Shown piece after piece: positions 1 to 11,618 of a stretch of 64,000 nt of DNA. The number at the start of each line of letters is the position of its first letter. Within the stretch, counting starts at the first letter, position 1. Source of the stretch: Mytilus californianus (Eukaryota > Mollusca > Bivalvia > Mytilida > Mytilidae). The notes under the pieces are model-generated. The model was given only the letters and a program-made list of their open reading frames with translations, searched no databases and was not told where the DNA came from. Location: the NCBI RefSeq assembly GCF_021869535.1, contig NW_026262668.1, forward strand, positions 26,045,732-26,109,731, read 5' to 3'. The translations under genes and the position numbers were made by a program.

Positions 1-240
1 ATGTCGCAGGAACTTATTTAAAACTTTTTAATATTAATTGAAACAAAATTCATTGAGCTATGTTTTTTGTTCTGGAACTTATTTCACATTTGGCCAAAAA
101 ATTAGTTCCGGAACAAATTTTACAGTGCTGGAACATATTTTCTGTGATATAAATTCCGGTGGAACATATTTCCTATGAAATTTGTTCCGGCGGAACAAAT
201 GTCACGCCGGAACAAATTTTTTGTTACAACGTTCTCTATG
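1..240. repeat. Array of palindromic ttgttccgg/ccggaacaaa words
   Basis: Variants of ggaacaaatt and its complement ttgttcc recur about every 20-45 bases. The copy near 180-200 (ttgttccggcggaacaa) is a near-perfect palindrome. No open frame or known element is evident. The left end may continue outside the window. Confidence 0.6.
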
Positions 241-369
241 ATATAAATTTCAGACTAGAACGGACTTGTAACATTTGAGTTATAAATAACCTTTTAAGAC
301 TTTTAGTGTTGTATTGTAATTGACATAATATTTTTTTATATTGTGCTTTATTGATTGAAATTTATTATT

Positions 370-575
370 CATAATTTCTGTCGCTAAAATGGGCATTGAT
401 AATTTCACTTTTCGCTAAAAGGAGGTTTAAAATCTTGTGCTAAAATGGGCATTGATTATTTAACTTTACGCTAAAATGGATTTAAAATCTTGAGCTAAAA
501 TGGGTTATACTATGGTGCTAAAACGTCCGATTTTTCTCGCTAAAATGTCCGTCAATGCGCTAAAATGTCCCCCGC
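370..575. repeat. Degenerate gctaaaatg word array
   Basis: The word cgctaaaatg(g/t) or a close variant occurs about eight times with irregular spacing of 15-45 bases, sometimes followed by ggcattgat or gtccg. The irregular spacing argues against a simple satellite. No coding potential is visible. Confidence 0.6.
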
Positions 576-819
576 CGATATGATTTGCTTCAATTAAAAA
601 ATTGGAATTAAGTGCCTGCTAAAATTCAGGGGCGTCGGAGCAAAACTGACTATCTCCTAGGCAATAAACTATAGAAAAGGAATTTTGTTTTTGCTTTTCT
701 TTTTCAATGTTTTTCAGCTTTTTTTTTTGTTAGCTATTTCATTTATATCCACTGAACAAAGTCAATTTAAATTTTCCATATTTTTTTGTCTATTCTCTCT
801 AATTAATTAACATTACAAA

Positions 820-1000
820 GATAAGACAAAGAGAAACTGATAATGCCAAGGCAAAAAACAAGATGCAGAAAAGAAAAGCAGAACACTTAATTAAAAAACT
901 TAAGACTAAGCAACACCAACACCACCAAAAAACTGGGGTTGAATTCATGTGCTCAGTGAGAGTTAGCAGATCCTGCTCAACTATATTTATGCTTTAAAAC
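820..1000 (+). repeat. Interspersed repeat family 3, degraded copy
   Basis: The segment resembles the copies at 29335-29640 and 63690-63900: a 'ctgacaacgcca-ggcaaaaa' section, an adenine-rich middle, then 'aaactggggttga' and 'gcagatcctgctc'. It is an old partial copy. The ~1.9 kb that follows holds nothing else I recognise. Confidence 0.5.
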
Positions 1001-2785
1001 CTAAACATCATAGAGAACTAAACGTTACATTTTTTTTTATACTTGATTAAAATCTTGTCATATATAGCATGGACACCTCTTATTTTTGAGGACCATATGT
1101 CTATTGTTTGAGCATATTAGTTTGTACATGCGTAAGATTGATTTGACCTTGAAATTAAAGAGGTATTGCCATATCTCTGAATTCATTGCACTATACAATG
1201 CAATAGGGCAGTTTGAAAAGGTATGTTAGTTGATATGAGTAATGTTAGATTCACAGCTCAATGTGTACATTTTGAGAATCTTACAAAACTGTAAATTCAG
1301 CCATTATTGCGAGTTTTTTTTTGTGTGAATGATGCGACTGTTAGTTGTATCGCATTCTTATATCTGATACATATATCTGTATGCAGATTTTCCTGAATTT
1401 ATAAATTATCTCGCATCTTTGTGCATTTTTTAAAATTGGCAATAATAATGCATGCAATAATGTCTGAAATTTACAGTATTCAGGCTTTTAAATTCTAAAA
1501 TTATAAATGTTAGGCTTCTTGTTGATTTATTTTACATTTGTCATTTCGAGGCCTTTTATCATGTTTACAGTTTTCTATATGGTATGGATTTTGCTCATTG
1601 TTGATGATTGTACGGTTAACTATAGCTAATTTGTACATCATTTGGTCTCTGGTGTGGATAGGCCTACTGCAGATGGCCAAAACTGGAAGTTTGTCAAAAT
1701 TTGACGAATTATGAATATTTATCCAAAAATTTAAAGATAGATATTCATAACCATGATAACCAAAACCAAAATTATGTTGGATTTAAAGATGTTAATTGTC
1801 TGTTACATGTTATTTAATTTTGACTAGTGACGTCCTGGTGAACTGAGGCAATTTATAAATATAACCTCTCGACCTTAAGGGGTTACCTACTGGAGTCCTC
1901 ACCCTATTCATCTTTCCGACTTTCGGACCATTTGTTGATTTTTCATGAATATGTGCCATTCCAATATAAAATATGTATTAAAAAAAACTTTACACTAGAA
2001 AAGTGCGGGATAGTTACTCATTTGGGGAACTATTCCAATTTGGTGGGTTTTCCCTCACCATCGTTGTCCTGGGGAAGAAACGAATTTGGCACATTAACAA
2101 ACAGATCATGTTTGTGGTTGACTACTGTGACATGTTAGTGTGTGTGCATACCAGTATTTGAATTTTCTGTGCCTTCTTTTTGAATAATTTTCCATTTGTT
2201 GGTACTCAATACTGACGTCGAGTGCTGTTGTTGTTACATTATTCTACTGTGCTGTTTATTTTTTACAAGAGCGATCGAGGAATGCAGGGGAAGGAAACAT
2301 AGCATATATATGTTTACTTTTAAGACCGAAATGAGCCGTGTCGAGGAGGTTACCGATAGTGCTCGAGAACAATACATACATACACTGTTTTAAATATAAC
2401 TTATAGTACATAAATATTTTACTATGCAGTTAGTATCTTGATATACATTTATATATGTCTCTGCGCCTCATTTCACAAAAAATCGTACGAGTGAAAATAC
2501 TCGTATAAAGTTATGAAGACCATGAACATTTTTAGTATTTATAACCCAAGGAATTGTATATTTAAATATTCAATTCATTGTTATAACTTACGATCAATTT
2601 TAATGGAAAGATAATTTGTCAAATGAGCCCCTGGTTCATAGACCCGGTGCAGCGTTAAATACCAGTTCAACTTGAAGTGGACTTGAGCTTTCAAGAGCTT
2701 ATTTTATCGTATCAATGTCTGTAACTGTGAATTAATTATTTATCACAAAAAAAACTACTCGGTTAATTTTTGTTTTAATATGAAG

Positions 2786-2801
2786 CCCCCCCCCCCCCCC
2801 C
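2786..2801 (+). repeat. Poly(C) tract of 16
   Basis: An uninterrupted run of 16 cytosines in AT-rich DNA. Its length should vary between alleles and may be unreliable in the assembly. Confidence 0.95.
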
Positions 2802-2892
2802 TTCTCTCCAGCTTATCCGATTATTTTTACGATCACTCTGACTAAAGAAAGTAAGTAAGTCACAGTTGCTTATATCAGGTATTTTGAATTCT

Positions 2893-2948
2893 GGTTGATA
2901 GTTGTCTCATTACCAATCATACAACATCTCTTTTTTTTTTTTTTTTTT
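2893..2948 (-). repeat. Family 1 interspersed repeat, 5' end fragment
   Basis: The reverse complement reads aaaagagatgttgtatgattg followed by ggtaatgagacaact, the start shared by the family 1 copies near 34.6, 44.4 and 50.8 kb. It ends in a T18 run on the plus strand, equal to the A-rich 5' flank of the family. Only about 55 bases remain. Confidence 0.6.
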
Positions 2949-3044
2949 ATAAGAAAGCTTTATTTAGATTCGGTATATTGATGAATGTGTAAACATGCAG
3001 CATGCTTGTAAATAAATGTTAAAATAAGCACAAAAGATGCAGAA

Positions 3045-3140
3045 TATATCAAACTCGAGTCGAAGACAAACTGACAACGCCATATCAAAAACTAAAATAA
3101 GAACGACCAAATTACAAATAATCTATAAAACACAACTATA
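3045..3140 (+). repeat. Family 3 repeat fragment
   Basis: The segment holds 'caaactgacaacgccat', an A-rich stretch and 'ataaaacacaac', matching the first half of the family 3 copies at 29.3 and 63.7 kb. It is truncated before the 'ctggggt' part. Confidence 0.5.
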
Positions 3141-3630
3141 GCATATTGATTTTAGTTAGTCTATTTTCATGCAAACCCAGTTTCTTTAATACAAAACGTC
3201 CGATACTCCAACCTTACGATTAAAAGTCAAATTACGTGTGTGCAAGTTTATTAGAAAAATTAACGAGACACGTTCTAATCAGGTAAAATCCAATATACCA
3301 ATTTACAAATTCATATCTACTACATGCTGTATATTGCTAACTTAAAGGTGTTTGATTGTATATTGCCAAACCCCAACATCGTGAATATGCCATGTGTGTG
3401 CGAGGTGTTGGCTATGTTTGGTACGGGATGGCGGCTTCAAAGCGGAGACAAAAAGACTTAGGTAAATAAATGGAGGTGTAGAATTTTGTTGTTGAGAATT
3501 TTAAGTACTAGATTCATATTTCAGAATTTGAATATAACATCTCGTTTCTTTTAGATAAATTGTGAGCTATTGCTGACTATAATAATTACCCCATTATAAG
3601 TATTCGAAAAACATGAAGTTAAGTCTAGGT

Positions 3631-3720
3631 TAGTCTATGGAAAGGTATATACTATGAAATTTAGAGCGAGGGGCTTGCCCCGAGCTCTTAATTTCATAGT
3701 ATATACCTTTTCATAGACTA
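3631..3720. repeat. Left terminal hairpin of the foldback element
   Basis: A near-perfect 90-base inverted repeat with arms tagtctatgg...ctatgaaatt and its complement, centred on the GC-rich gaggggcttgccccgag. The same hairpin in opposite orientation ends the element at 6990-7079. Confidence 0.85.
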
Positions 3721-4627
3721 TCCAATTTAGCACATATTAACAACTCGAGTAATCTTTTAATTGGTCTATTGATAGTTTATTTAAGCTGACTACTTGTATC
3801 ACAGGTGTTTGTAAAAAGGAGGTCATTAACAAAGTTTTGTAAATCTACTCACTAGTATTATTGTAAAATATGAGATTTCAAAAGGCCCTTCACTCCAGAA
3901 TGAAAAGATGGTAGCTGCTGGTGTAAGTATGTATACTGATATAAAGCGGTGTTTTACTATACATGTACAATAATTAAATTGCAGTGGAAGCTTTACATGT
4001 TTTGAAAGCATTTTTTTATTTCACAGTAAAACTAAAGCTATAATAAATTTAACACATAGAGATAGTTTGTCCCCATAGATATAGTCTAGCAGATAGGCAT
4101 TAAAAAGCAACTACCAATAGATCAGAGATTATAGGTTTTGTGTTTTGTGTTTTTTTTTTTTTTCATTATTTCAAAGTAAAAACTAAAAGATTTATCAGAA
4201 TATGTTTATATATATATATATAGGTGGCACATTATCTTCAGACATAATCACAGTTTTTCAATTCATGACATCGTCCTAAACATGCATGAAATATTTGCCA
4301 CTGGACTTTAAGCAACCAATAATCAATAAATCAATCAATTCATGACGAAATAGATCACCTTCCTTAAGAAAGTTTAAAAAAATATCACCAAGTTGCTTTA
4401 ATTTTCCTGCACAAGGTTTCATAGTACACACTTTTCTGTGTACAAAGTAATTGCATGGATGATACATTATCATAATTTTAAGATATCGTTGTACTCTAAT
4501 CAAGGTATAAAGAACCATATGTATTACCCTTTATTTAAATGATAAAATTTGCAATTGTCAAAAACAATTTTTAGATCCAAAGATTTTAATAGCAGGATAT
4601 TTAAAAATCAATGTGAAAACTAATTAC

Positions 4628-5640
4628 TAACTATGAATAAGTACGAGCGTTAGCGAGTACTTATCATGAAGTAAGGGATTATCATTCTCTTACAAACTTA
4701 GAATATTGTAAAGTGCTCAAGGCTCAAATGATCTATTCAAGATTTAGTTTCATTGTCAGTGCAATGTTTATAATTGATGCATGACTTCCTTTTTCGGTAT
4801 GTCATTTATGGATTAGTTTTAGTGATGTTAGGACTTTCTTATTATTTGAGAAATATTTATAAAAAAAAATGCGTTATAGATATTAGATGACACAACAGTA
4901 GAAAGAAAAGGTAGGAATTGTATGTTTCCTGATTGTGAGTATGAATGTAAATCATGTAATATTTCAGTGAGGAATTATCCTTTTTTTATTTACAGTTTAA
5001 ATCAATTAATACATTTGAGTTACAACTAAATTTTATTTCACAGCCAATAATTTGGTCCGGATTTTTACATCAAATACTGTTTCATTATGTCAGGGAAATG
5101 TTCAAAAATAATACCCTTAAAAGTTTTGAATATGTTCAAAATTAAATTTCTGTTTTTTTTATCGGAATACATGTATTGGAAATAACTATTCTCCCTAACC
5201 GCTGATCAAGTAATCAAAGTTTTGGAAAGACAAAGATTTAGGTTGTTTTTTATCTGAAAGATTTTTTTCTTTTTTTTTTTTGCATTACTTTGGTATTGTT
5301 TAATTTCATAGTAATTTGAAGTTATTAATATTTTCATAATAAAATTCAAGGTACCAATTTTACTGCACCAGTAAACTTCAACTTATTTTGAGATTTTTGT
5401 TTGTTTCACAATTCAACTTTTAGTCAGTTTCAATCACTGTGTGATAAATCCTTTCAATCTGATAAATGTGCTTCGGGGCAGTTGTAACTCATTTATATAA
5501 ACTCTTTGTTTTGAACTGTAAATAGACCCAAATAATAGGATAATTCCTTACTAAGAACATGATTTACATTCATTCTTCACAATTAAGAGGCATCCAATCC
5601 TACAATTTCATTGGTCGAGAGTACTTTGCTATATTCTAAA
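4628..5640. mobile_element. Second, smaller foldback element inserted in the left arm
   Basis: This ~1-kb block is missing from the right arm of the large palindrome, so it is an insertion. It has its own diverged terminal inverted repeats: 4697-4721 pairs with 5616-5641 (core ttagaatat), and 4909-4982 pairs with 5538-5604 (core gaatgtaaatcatgt). A short perfect hairpin, taagtac...gtactta, lies at 4641-4662. No coding sequence is visible. The exact ends are uncertain by tens of bases. Confidence 0.55.
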
Positions 5641-5727
5641 TTTAATTTGTAACACAGCATTTTATTTCAAAATAGCCAGTGGCAATTTTTGTTTTAAATA
5701 TCTTGATTACGATACAATGAAATCTTA

Positions 5728-5890
5728 TGTATTATGAAAATTAGAAGTCAAATATAAGCAATTTGATTGGACGAGAAATTGTAAGTATGTGCTAATGAGC
5801 ATTGTAAGTATGTGCTAATGAGCATTATCACATACTTACAACTTCTCGTCCAATCAAATTGCTTATATTTGCCTTCTAATTTTCATAGTA
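5728..5890. repeat. Central hairpin with internal 23-bp tandem duplication
   Basis: Bases 5731-5780 pair with about 5840-5888 across attagaag...gcaatttgattggac and its complement. The loop region carries a perfect 23-base direct duplication at 5778-5800 and 5801-5823 (core gtaagtatgtgctaatgagc), with the inverse of its first half following. This is the symmetry centre of the large foldback element. Confidence 0.8.
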
Positions 5891-6440
5891 AATACTTTTC
5901 CTGTGTACTAAGTAACTACGCATGAATGACCACAAGGGTAAGATTTCATTGTGTCGTAATCAAGATGTTTAAAACAAAAATTGCCACTGGCTATTTTGAA
6001 ATAAAATGCTGTGTTCCAAATTAAATTAAATAGTTTGTAATTAGTTTTCACATTGATTTTTAAATATCCTGCTTTTAAAATCTTTGGATCTAAAAATGTT
6101 TTTGACAATTGCAAATTTTATCATTTAAATAAAGGGTAATACATATGGTTCTTTATACCTTGATTAGAGTACAACAATATCTTAACATTATGATAATGTA
6201 TCTTCCATGCAATTACTTTGTACACAGAAAAGGGTGTACTTTGAAACCTTGTGAAGGAAAATTAAAGCAACTTGGTGATAATTTTTTAAACTTTCTTAAG
6301 GAAAGTGATCTATTTCGTCATGAATTGATTGATTTATTGATTATTGGTTGCTTAATGTCCAGTGGCAAATATTTCATGCATGTTCAGGACGATGTCATGA
6401 ATTGAAAAACTGTGATTATGTCTGAAGATAATGTGCCACC

Positions 6441-6471
<31 letters not shown>

Positions 6472-6989
6472 ATATTCTGATAAATCTTTTAGTTTTTACT
6501 TTCAAGTAATAAAAAAAAACAACACAAAACCTATAATCTCTGATCTATTTGTAGTTGCTTTTTAATGCCTATCTGCTAGACTATATCTTTGGGGACAAAC
6601 TATCTATATGTTTCAAATTTATTATAGCTTTAGTTTTACTGTGAAATAAAAAAAATGTTTTCAAAACATGTAAAGCTTCCACTGCAATTTATTTATTGCC
6701 TGCTTTTGGTCAATTAATACTGTCATCTTACCTTGTAAGAAGAACATGTATAGTAAAAAAAACGCTTGATATCAGTATACATACTTACACCAGCAGCTAC
6801 TATCTTTTCATTCTGGAGTGAAGGGCCTTTTGAAATCACATATTTTACAATGATACTAGTTAGTAGATTTACAAAATTCGTTAATGAGCTCCGTTTTACA
6901 AACACATGTGATACAAGTAATCAGCCAAAATAGACTATCAATAGACCAATTAAAAGACTACTCGAGTTGTAAATATGTGCTAAATTGGA

Positions 6990-7079
6990 TAGTCTATGGA
7001 AAGGTATATACTATGAAATTAAGAGCTCGGGGCAAGCCCCTCGCTCTAAATTTCATAGTATATACCTTTCCATAGACTA
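6990..7079. repeat. Right terminal hairpin of the foldback element
   Basis: Mirror copy of the 3631-3720 hairpin, with GC-rich centre gagctcggggcaagcccctc. It nearly matches the left one base for base when reversed. Confidence 0.85.
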
Positions 7080-7109
7080 ACCTAGACATGGATATGAAAA
7101 CACTTCACA

Positions 7110-8705
7110 AAGTATAAGTATTGGTAAACGTACAGCAAGTCACAGGACAAAAGTTCAAATAAATTAGTTTACAATAATTGTTTAAAGGCTGAGACTACTA
7201 TAACTGTTATAGAAGTCTCAGTTTAAAGGTTATGAGAGGAAAATCTTGATGAATTTATTTTTATTAGATAAATTTATTTTACAGTAAAGGCTTCGCTTTC
7301 ATATTTTTTCTATCAATTATTTGTAAAAGAAAGGTGATATTTTTACACCATGGAGCCAGTTAATTAACAAACCATTTTGGCGGATTGTTTTCTTAACAAT
7401 CATTGATCATTATTAATATTTAAGAATAAATTTTGTTTACAAATTCGTTTTATAAATGATGGTTAAAAAAAAAAATACTTCAACGTTTTTGAAAATAAGT
7501 CTTTTGGTATCCAAAGAAAAAAATATCCCAAAACTGAACTGTGAATTTTTAATCGTTACTTTTTGTTGTACGTTTTTAGTGTTAATCCCAGCAAAAACAA
7601 ATTTGGTGATAAAAATCGATTTGTTGGTCTTTCGTAAAATTAAAAAAAAAACACACGTCACAATGTAATTTTAGGTAAACGGACAGAAAGTCACAGGACA
7701 TAAAGTCACAACTTTGATAGGACAAAAAGTCACAAATAATTTGTTGACAATTGTTCGAATATATAAGGGAAAGATCTTGAAATATTTTCTTTTTATTACA
7801 TATTTTATTAATTTTTTTGGGGGAAAAATGGAAGAAATTATATATTGATCCTTCAAGAGACAAGTGAATGTGGGAGATATTCATTCCCTATTGTAAAATA
7901 TTGACTGTTGGTTGCTTAACGTCCAGTGGCAAATATTTGATTGATGTTCAGGACGAGAACAAATTAACAAAGCTAACAATAAATACGATAGGTAGGTCTT
8001 GTAATTGATGCCGTCCGGGATAAGGTCGGGAAAATTTCAACTGCCACTGAAAAATGAGGGACAGAAATTTGGCCTAACAACAGGCCACCTACGGTCCCCA
8101 TAAAGAGTTGTTGCAAGGGTTCTTCATGTGGAAAAGCATTGCACTCACGCTTCACGTGGCATCGGATTCAACGTCCCCCATTCTGACCGGACGTGGCTGA
8201 GTACGTCTACATACATCCCGCACAGCCCAATGGACGTCCCACTTCTGCTAGGGTTTTATTGCGGTCAGAAGAAGACCTGTAACGACCATATTTCTATTTC
8301 CAAGTCACCCGTGAGGGTGTTTTGTTGTCATTATTTTTTTTGCCTTATTGTAAAAAATAATGTTTCACGCCATTAAGGACGTTACTCTAGTTCTCTAACG
8401 AATTCATTTCTTGTTTCATTGAATATAAAGAAAACAGTTATCTAAAAAATATATATATTTTTCTTGAACTATTATATATAAAGTAATTTATTTAAAAATT
8501 TATTCTTAAAAAGTCAATAATGATCAATAATTGTTAAGAAAACAATAAGTCAAAATGGCTTGGTACATAAATGGCTTCATGGCTAATAAACAATTTCCTA
8601 AACTGAAAAAAATGGAATAAATAGAAATCTTTTTAAGAACTTTTTCTTATATATTTGAAGAATTATAAATAAATTATTCTTTACTTTTTGTCCACTTACC
8701 AAAAA
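7110..8705. mobile_element. Inverted-repeat composite with gtcacaggacaaaaagtcaca termini
   Basis: The word gtcacaggacaaaagt and relatives occur near 7138 and 7690, and in inverse form near 8680 (ttactttttgtccacttacc). Bases 7368-7440 are the inverse of about 8480-8570 (shared core tgttttcttaacaat...attgatcattatt). Bases 7675-7830 align with the inverse of 8605-8702. The best reading is a decayed foldback element, or two overlapping ones, interrupted by the GC-richer repeat at 7895-8340. No intact frame is present. Confidence 0.5.
7895..8340 (+). repeat. GC-richer interspersed repeat (unnamed)
   Basis: This block is clearly richer in GC than its surroundings. It opens with ttggttgcttaacgtccagt and continues through ggcctaacaacaggccacct and gggttttattgcggtcagaag. 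The opening ~48 bases also occur inside both arms of the neighbouring foldback element (6344-6393). Open frames on both strands here (for example 8128-8376 +, 7973-8155 -) have no domain I recognise. I treat them as by-products of base composition, although a retrocopied or gene-derived origin is possible. Confidence 0.5.
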
Positions 8706-8779
8706 GGTATGGCCAATTTCCCCTTTATTTGTTTCGCTCACATGTTCAAATTTAGAAAATTAATGAATTTAAGAATTTA

Positions 8780-8829
8780 TTAATATCAAGGATTTGTATA
8801 ATCCTAGTATACAAATCCTTGTTAATATA
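8780..8829. repeat. Short hairpin (MITE-like)
   Basis: Arms ttaatatcaaggatttgtata and tatacaaatccttgttaata are separated by a 7-base loop. It is isolated in AT-rich sequence and may be a solo MITE. Confidence 0.7.
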
Positions 8830-11080
8830 TTTACTTCGGTAGAAAAGAAAGTTCATCTCATCTGGACTTTAATCTGTATATCCATTCTCTATTTTGGGAT
8901 TGAAAAAAAATATCTTTAAAAAATGCGGTTTTGAGCCTTCTTTCTGCCTTTTAATTTGGTTAGACGTTCAGCAAGACGTGATACAAATGGTACATCTCAA
9001 ATAGTAAGCCATATATTTGAAGCTGTTCAAAATTTTGTACCTTATAGGTACATGTATCAGATCGGAAGTTTTTTTTTAATTGTCATATATAAAGAGTTAC
9101 AGTTATCTCAGGTCTAGTTATCTAGTATGAAATAAGTCCACTGGAAATTAGCCCTTAAAACACAAATCTGCTTTTACTCAATGCGTAGTTACAGAAGTTT
9201 ATTTGCTAGTGTTTTTTCAATCTTTTTTTTAGTGATTTTATTAAATTATCTTTTTTGTGAAAATTTTGAGTGGAAGAATATGAAATCGACACAGATACTA
9301 CATTTAACAGAAGAAAATTTGTGTAATGTCATCAGTTGCAATATATATTAAGTATTACACGTGGACAGGATGTTCCCCAGAAATTTAAGGTATTCCAAAT
9401 AAGTTATACACACCCCATGGTACACGCTACTGTCATATGGAAAATTACTGCTTTACCTGTAATCAGCCATGCAACTAATCAGTTGACTGACTATGCCACT
9501 AAAATTTAAAAAGTTTGTCAAATTGAAAATATTCAGTTTAATTAAAAATTGTAGAACTAAAAAGGATTTACTTTATCATAATTATGAAGTGAAATAATTT
9601 AACATGAAAACATATCGGATTATTTCCCAAAGATTAAAAGAAAATTATTATCTATTCCGGGAATAATAGAAAACTGTATTTATAAAGGGTTCCATCAAGG
9701 ATTTCTATAGAAACCATTGGTCTCATGAAATGGATCTCACACAGACATGCATTATTAAGATCTATACATTTATTGATTCTATGATTTCTTGAGAAAAAAT
9801 CAGGAGGGAAGTATAACAAATATTTAGTTTTGATATTAAATTATGAAATACAACATTGAATTTTGAAAAAAAGTTTCTGGTTGGTCTTAAAAAATAATAA
9901 GTTTTTGAATCAAGATGGAAACAAATTCTTTGTCCCAAATGAAAAAAATCAATGTCCCCCCTTTTTAGCCACACACACGCACAAGATGAATTGTGGGGCT
10001 CAAGTAGAGACACACGGTCACATTTTAAAACTGCACTGAGGTCACACAGTCTCGTAAAGCAAATTTGACTGGCAGGTTTTATTTCTTATCAAATTATACC
10101 ATTCTCGGTTTTGAACATTCTTATAGGTCAGGTCGCAAGGTGACATGTAGGATTTTACCATGTTGACAATGACTCTATCCTTAGTCTTAGGTGTAGATCA
10201 TTCGAGCTTGTTATGTTGGCGAAATGTACCTGCAAAATGTCCGAACTGCATAGGCACTGTATACATCCGGCAATCTTAACAAATTTAGATTTATCTTTCC
10301 TCGCTATAATTGTTTTTCATTTGACTTAACATGAGACTTTATTGAGGGGTTTAAGGGTTATTTCCGTACAACGTGTTTGTCATTAGTAACTCACATGACT
10401 TATTGTTTTCGTGCTTGAAGCTCATTATTCACCGTGTTTCAGACAAGATGGTGAAAATAACGTGCAAGGTATTTTTTTCGATCATCGTGAAGTGGCTATT
10501 TTAATTCCCGTTCGTCCTTGCACACTCCCCCTTTTCTAGAATTGTAAATTTATAATTCCTTGTCCTTTTACCACCCTCTTTGTGATCAAATTAACACACA
10601 CGTTGTGCTAACTGTGTCAGGACTTGATATATATGTAATATATAAAAGTCACAGTACACGGGTTCACAGTCATATATTTGCCTGTCTTGTAATTATGTTA
10701 CCCTGCCCAGCAACGGGCATCGTGATAAGCAAATAAAATATCTTGTAGCAGTAAAATACACAAAAGTATATTGATTGTTTACATACATGTATACCTTCAG
10801 AAGCACCTGTTTTGTGAAATATACAGCTAATAAACCGTAAATAACTGCGAAATAATGAATAATGTGCAAGTTTGATAATTGTCTCACTTCTGCTAATTAA
10901 TTTACCTGCAATTCATCTTCAGATTCATTTGTGAGACCACCGACACTATTTATATTAACTCAAAGATAGAAGTTCTCCGTTACTGGGAACTTCATATCTG
11001 ATCCGATCAATTTATTAGTTCCATTCACCTATCACCAGTGATCCATTTGCAGTGAACGGTGACAATCTAAAAGGTATACT
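8830..11080. other. Gene-free AT-rich stretch
   Basis: I see no domain, splice-bounded exon or repeat family here. Open frames such as 9762-10013 (-) and 10693-10887 (-) are short and featureless. Confidence 0.5.
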
Positions 11081-11618
11081 GTTGATCACATAGGTGCTTG
11101 AGGACAGGATCCTGTTATTAGCCCCACATAGTCCCTCCCCCTTATTATCATAAATCTTAGATTTTTCAATATATATCACTTATTTGTACCATATATATAC
11201 TAATATACCATATTTTTACTCTTAATATGCATGTTTACTATCAACGTGAATCTCGACTATACAGCGAAGCGAAAGGTTGCCAAGGAATTGGGGCTATGGT
11301 CGGGAAAAATTGTTTTAAAATGTAATAAAATGTCACTTACCGGTCTTATCAACGAGTACTTGCTGTTCCCAGATAATTATCCTTATTGAATATCAATATC
11401 CAGACATAATATATTACCGTTTAAACACTTTTAATTATTTTTTTTCGCAGGCGGTGTTGCATTTTTTTTCTCCATTCGACTTCGATCAACAGAAGTTACA
11501 AAACAACGACATCTGTGTGGTCTTCAGCTCAAGAAGGATAACTCCACCTGAAAACGCGGGAAATTAGATGAGTTCCGAGAAACAATGTACAGAACGAAAA
11601 GGTAAGAGAGTTTCGAAT
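11081..11618 (+). repeat. Left terminal inverted repeat, with promoter and first exon
   Basis: It is inverted relative to 16578-17034, with stretches of near identity such as ggtgcttgaggacaggatcc, tcgggaaaaattgttttaaa and acagaacgaaaaggtaagag. It contains about 100 bases (roughly 11170-11270) that the right copy lacks. The inner end holds a start codon at 11568 and a strong splice donor at 11602. Confidence 0.85.

Larger units (their letters stand above)
3623..7086. mobile_element. Large foldback (hairpin) element with nested insertion
   Basis: Bases 3623-4627 are the inverted copy of about 6035-7086, and 5641-5780 the inverted copy of about 5845-6030. Together they form one long palindrome whose left arm is interrupted by about 1 kb (4628-5640). 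Each outer end carries an 90-bp hairpin and the centre another hairpin. Both outer ends finish with gtctaggt/acctagac. No transposase is present, so this resembles a non-autonomous foldback DNA element. No clear target duplication was found. Identity between arms looks like roughly 90 percent by eye. Confidence 0.75.
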
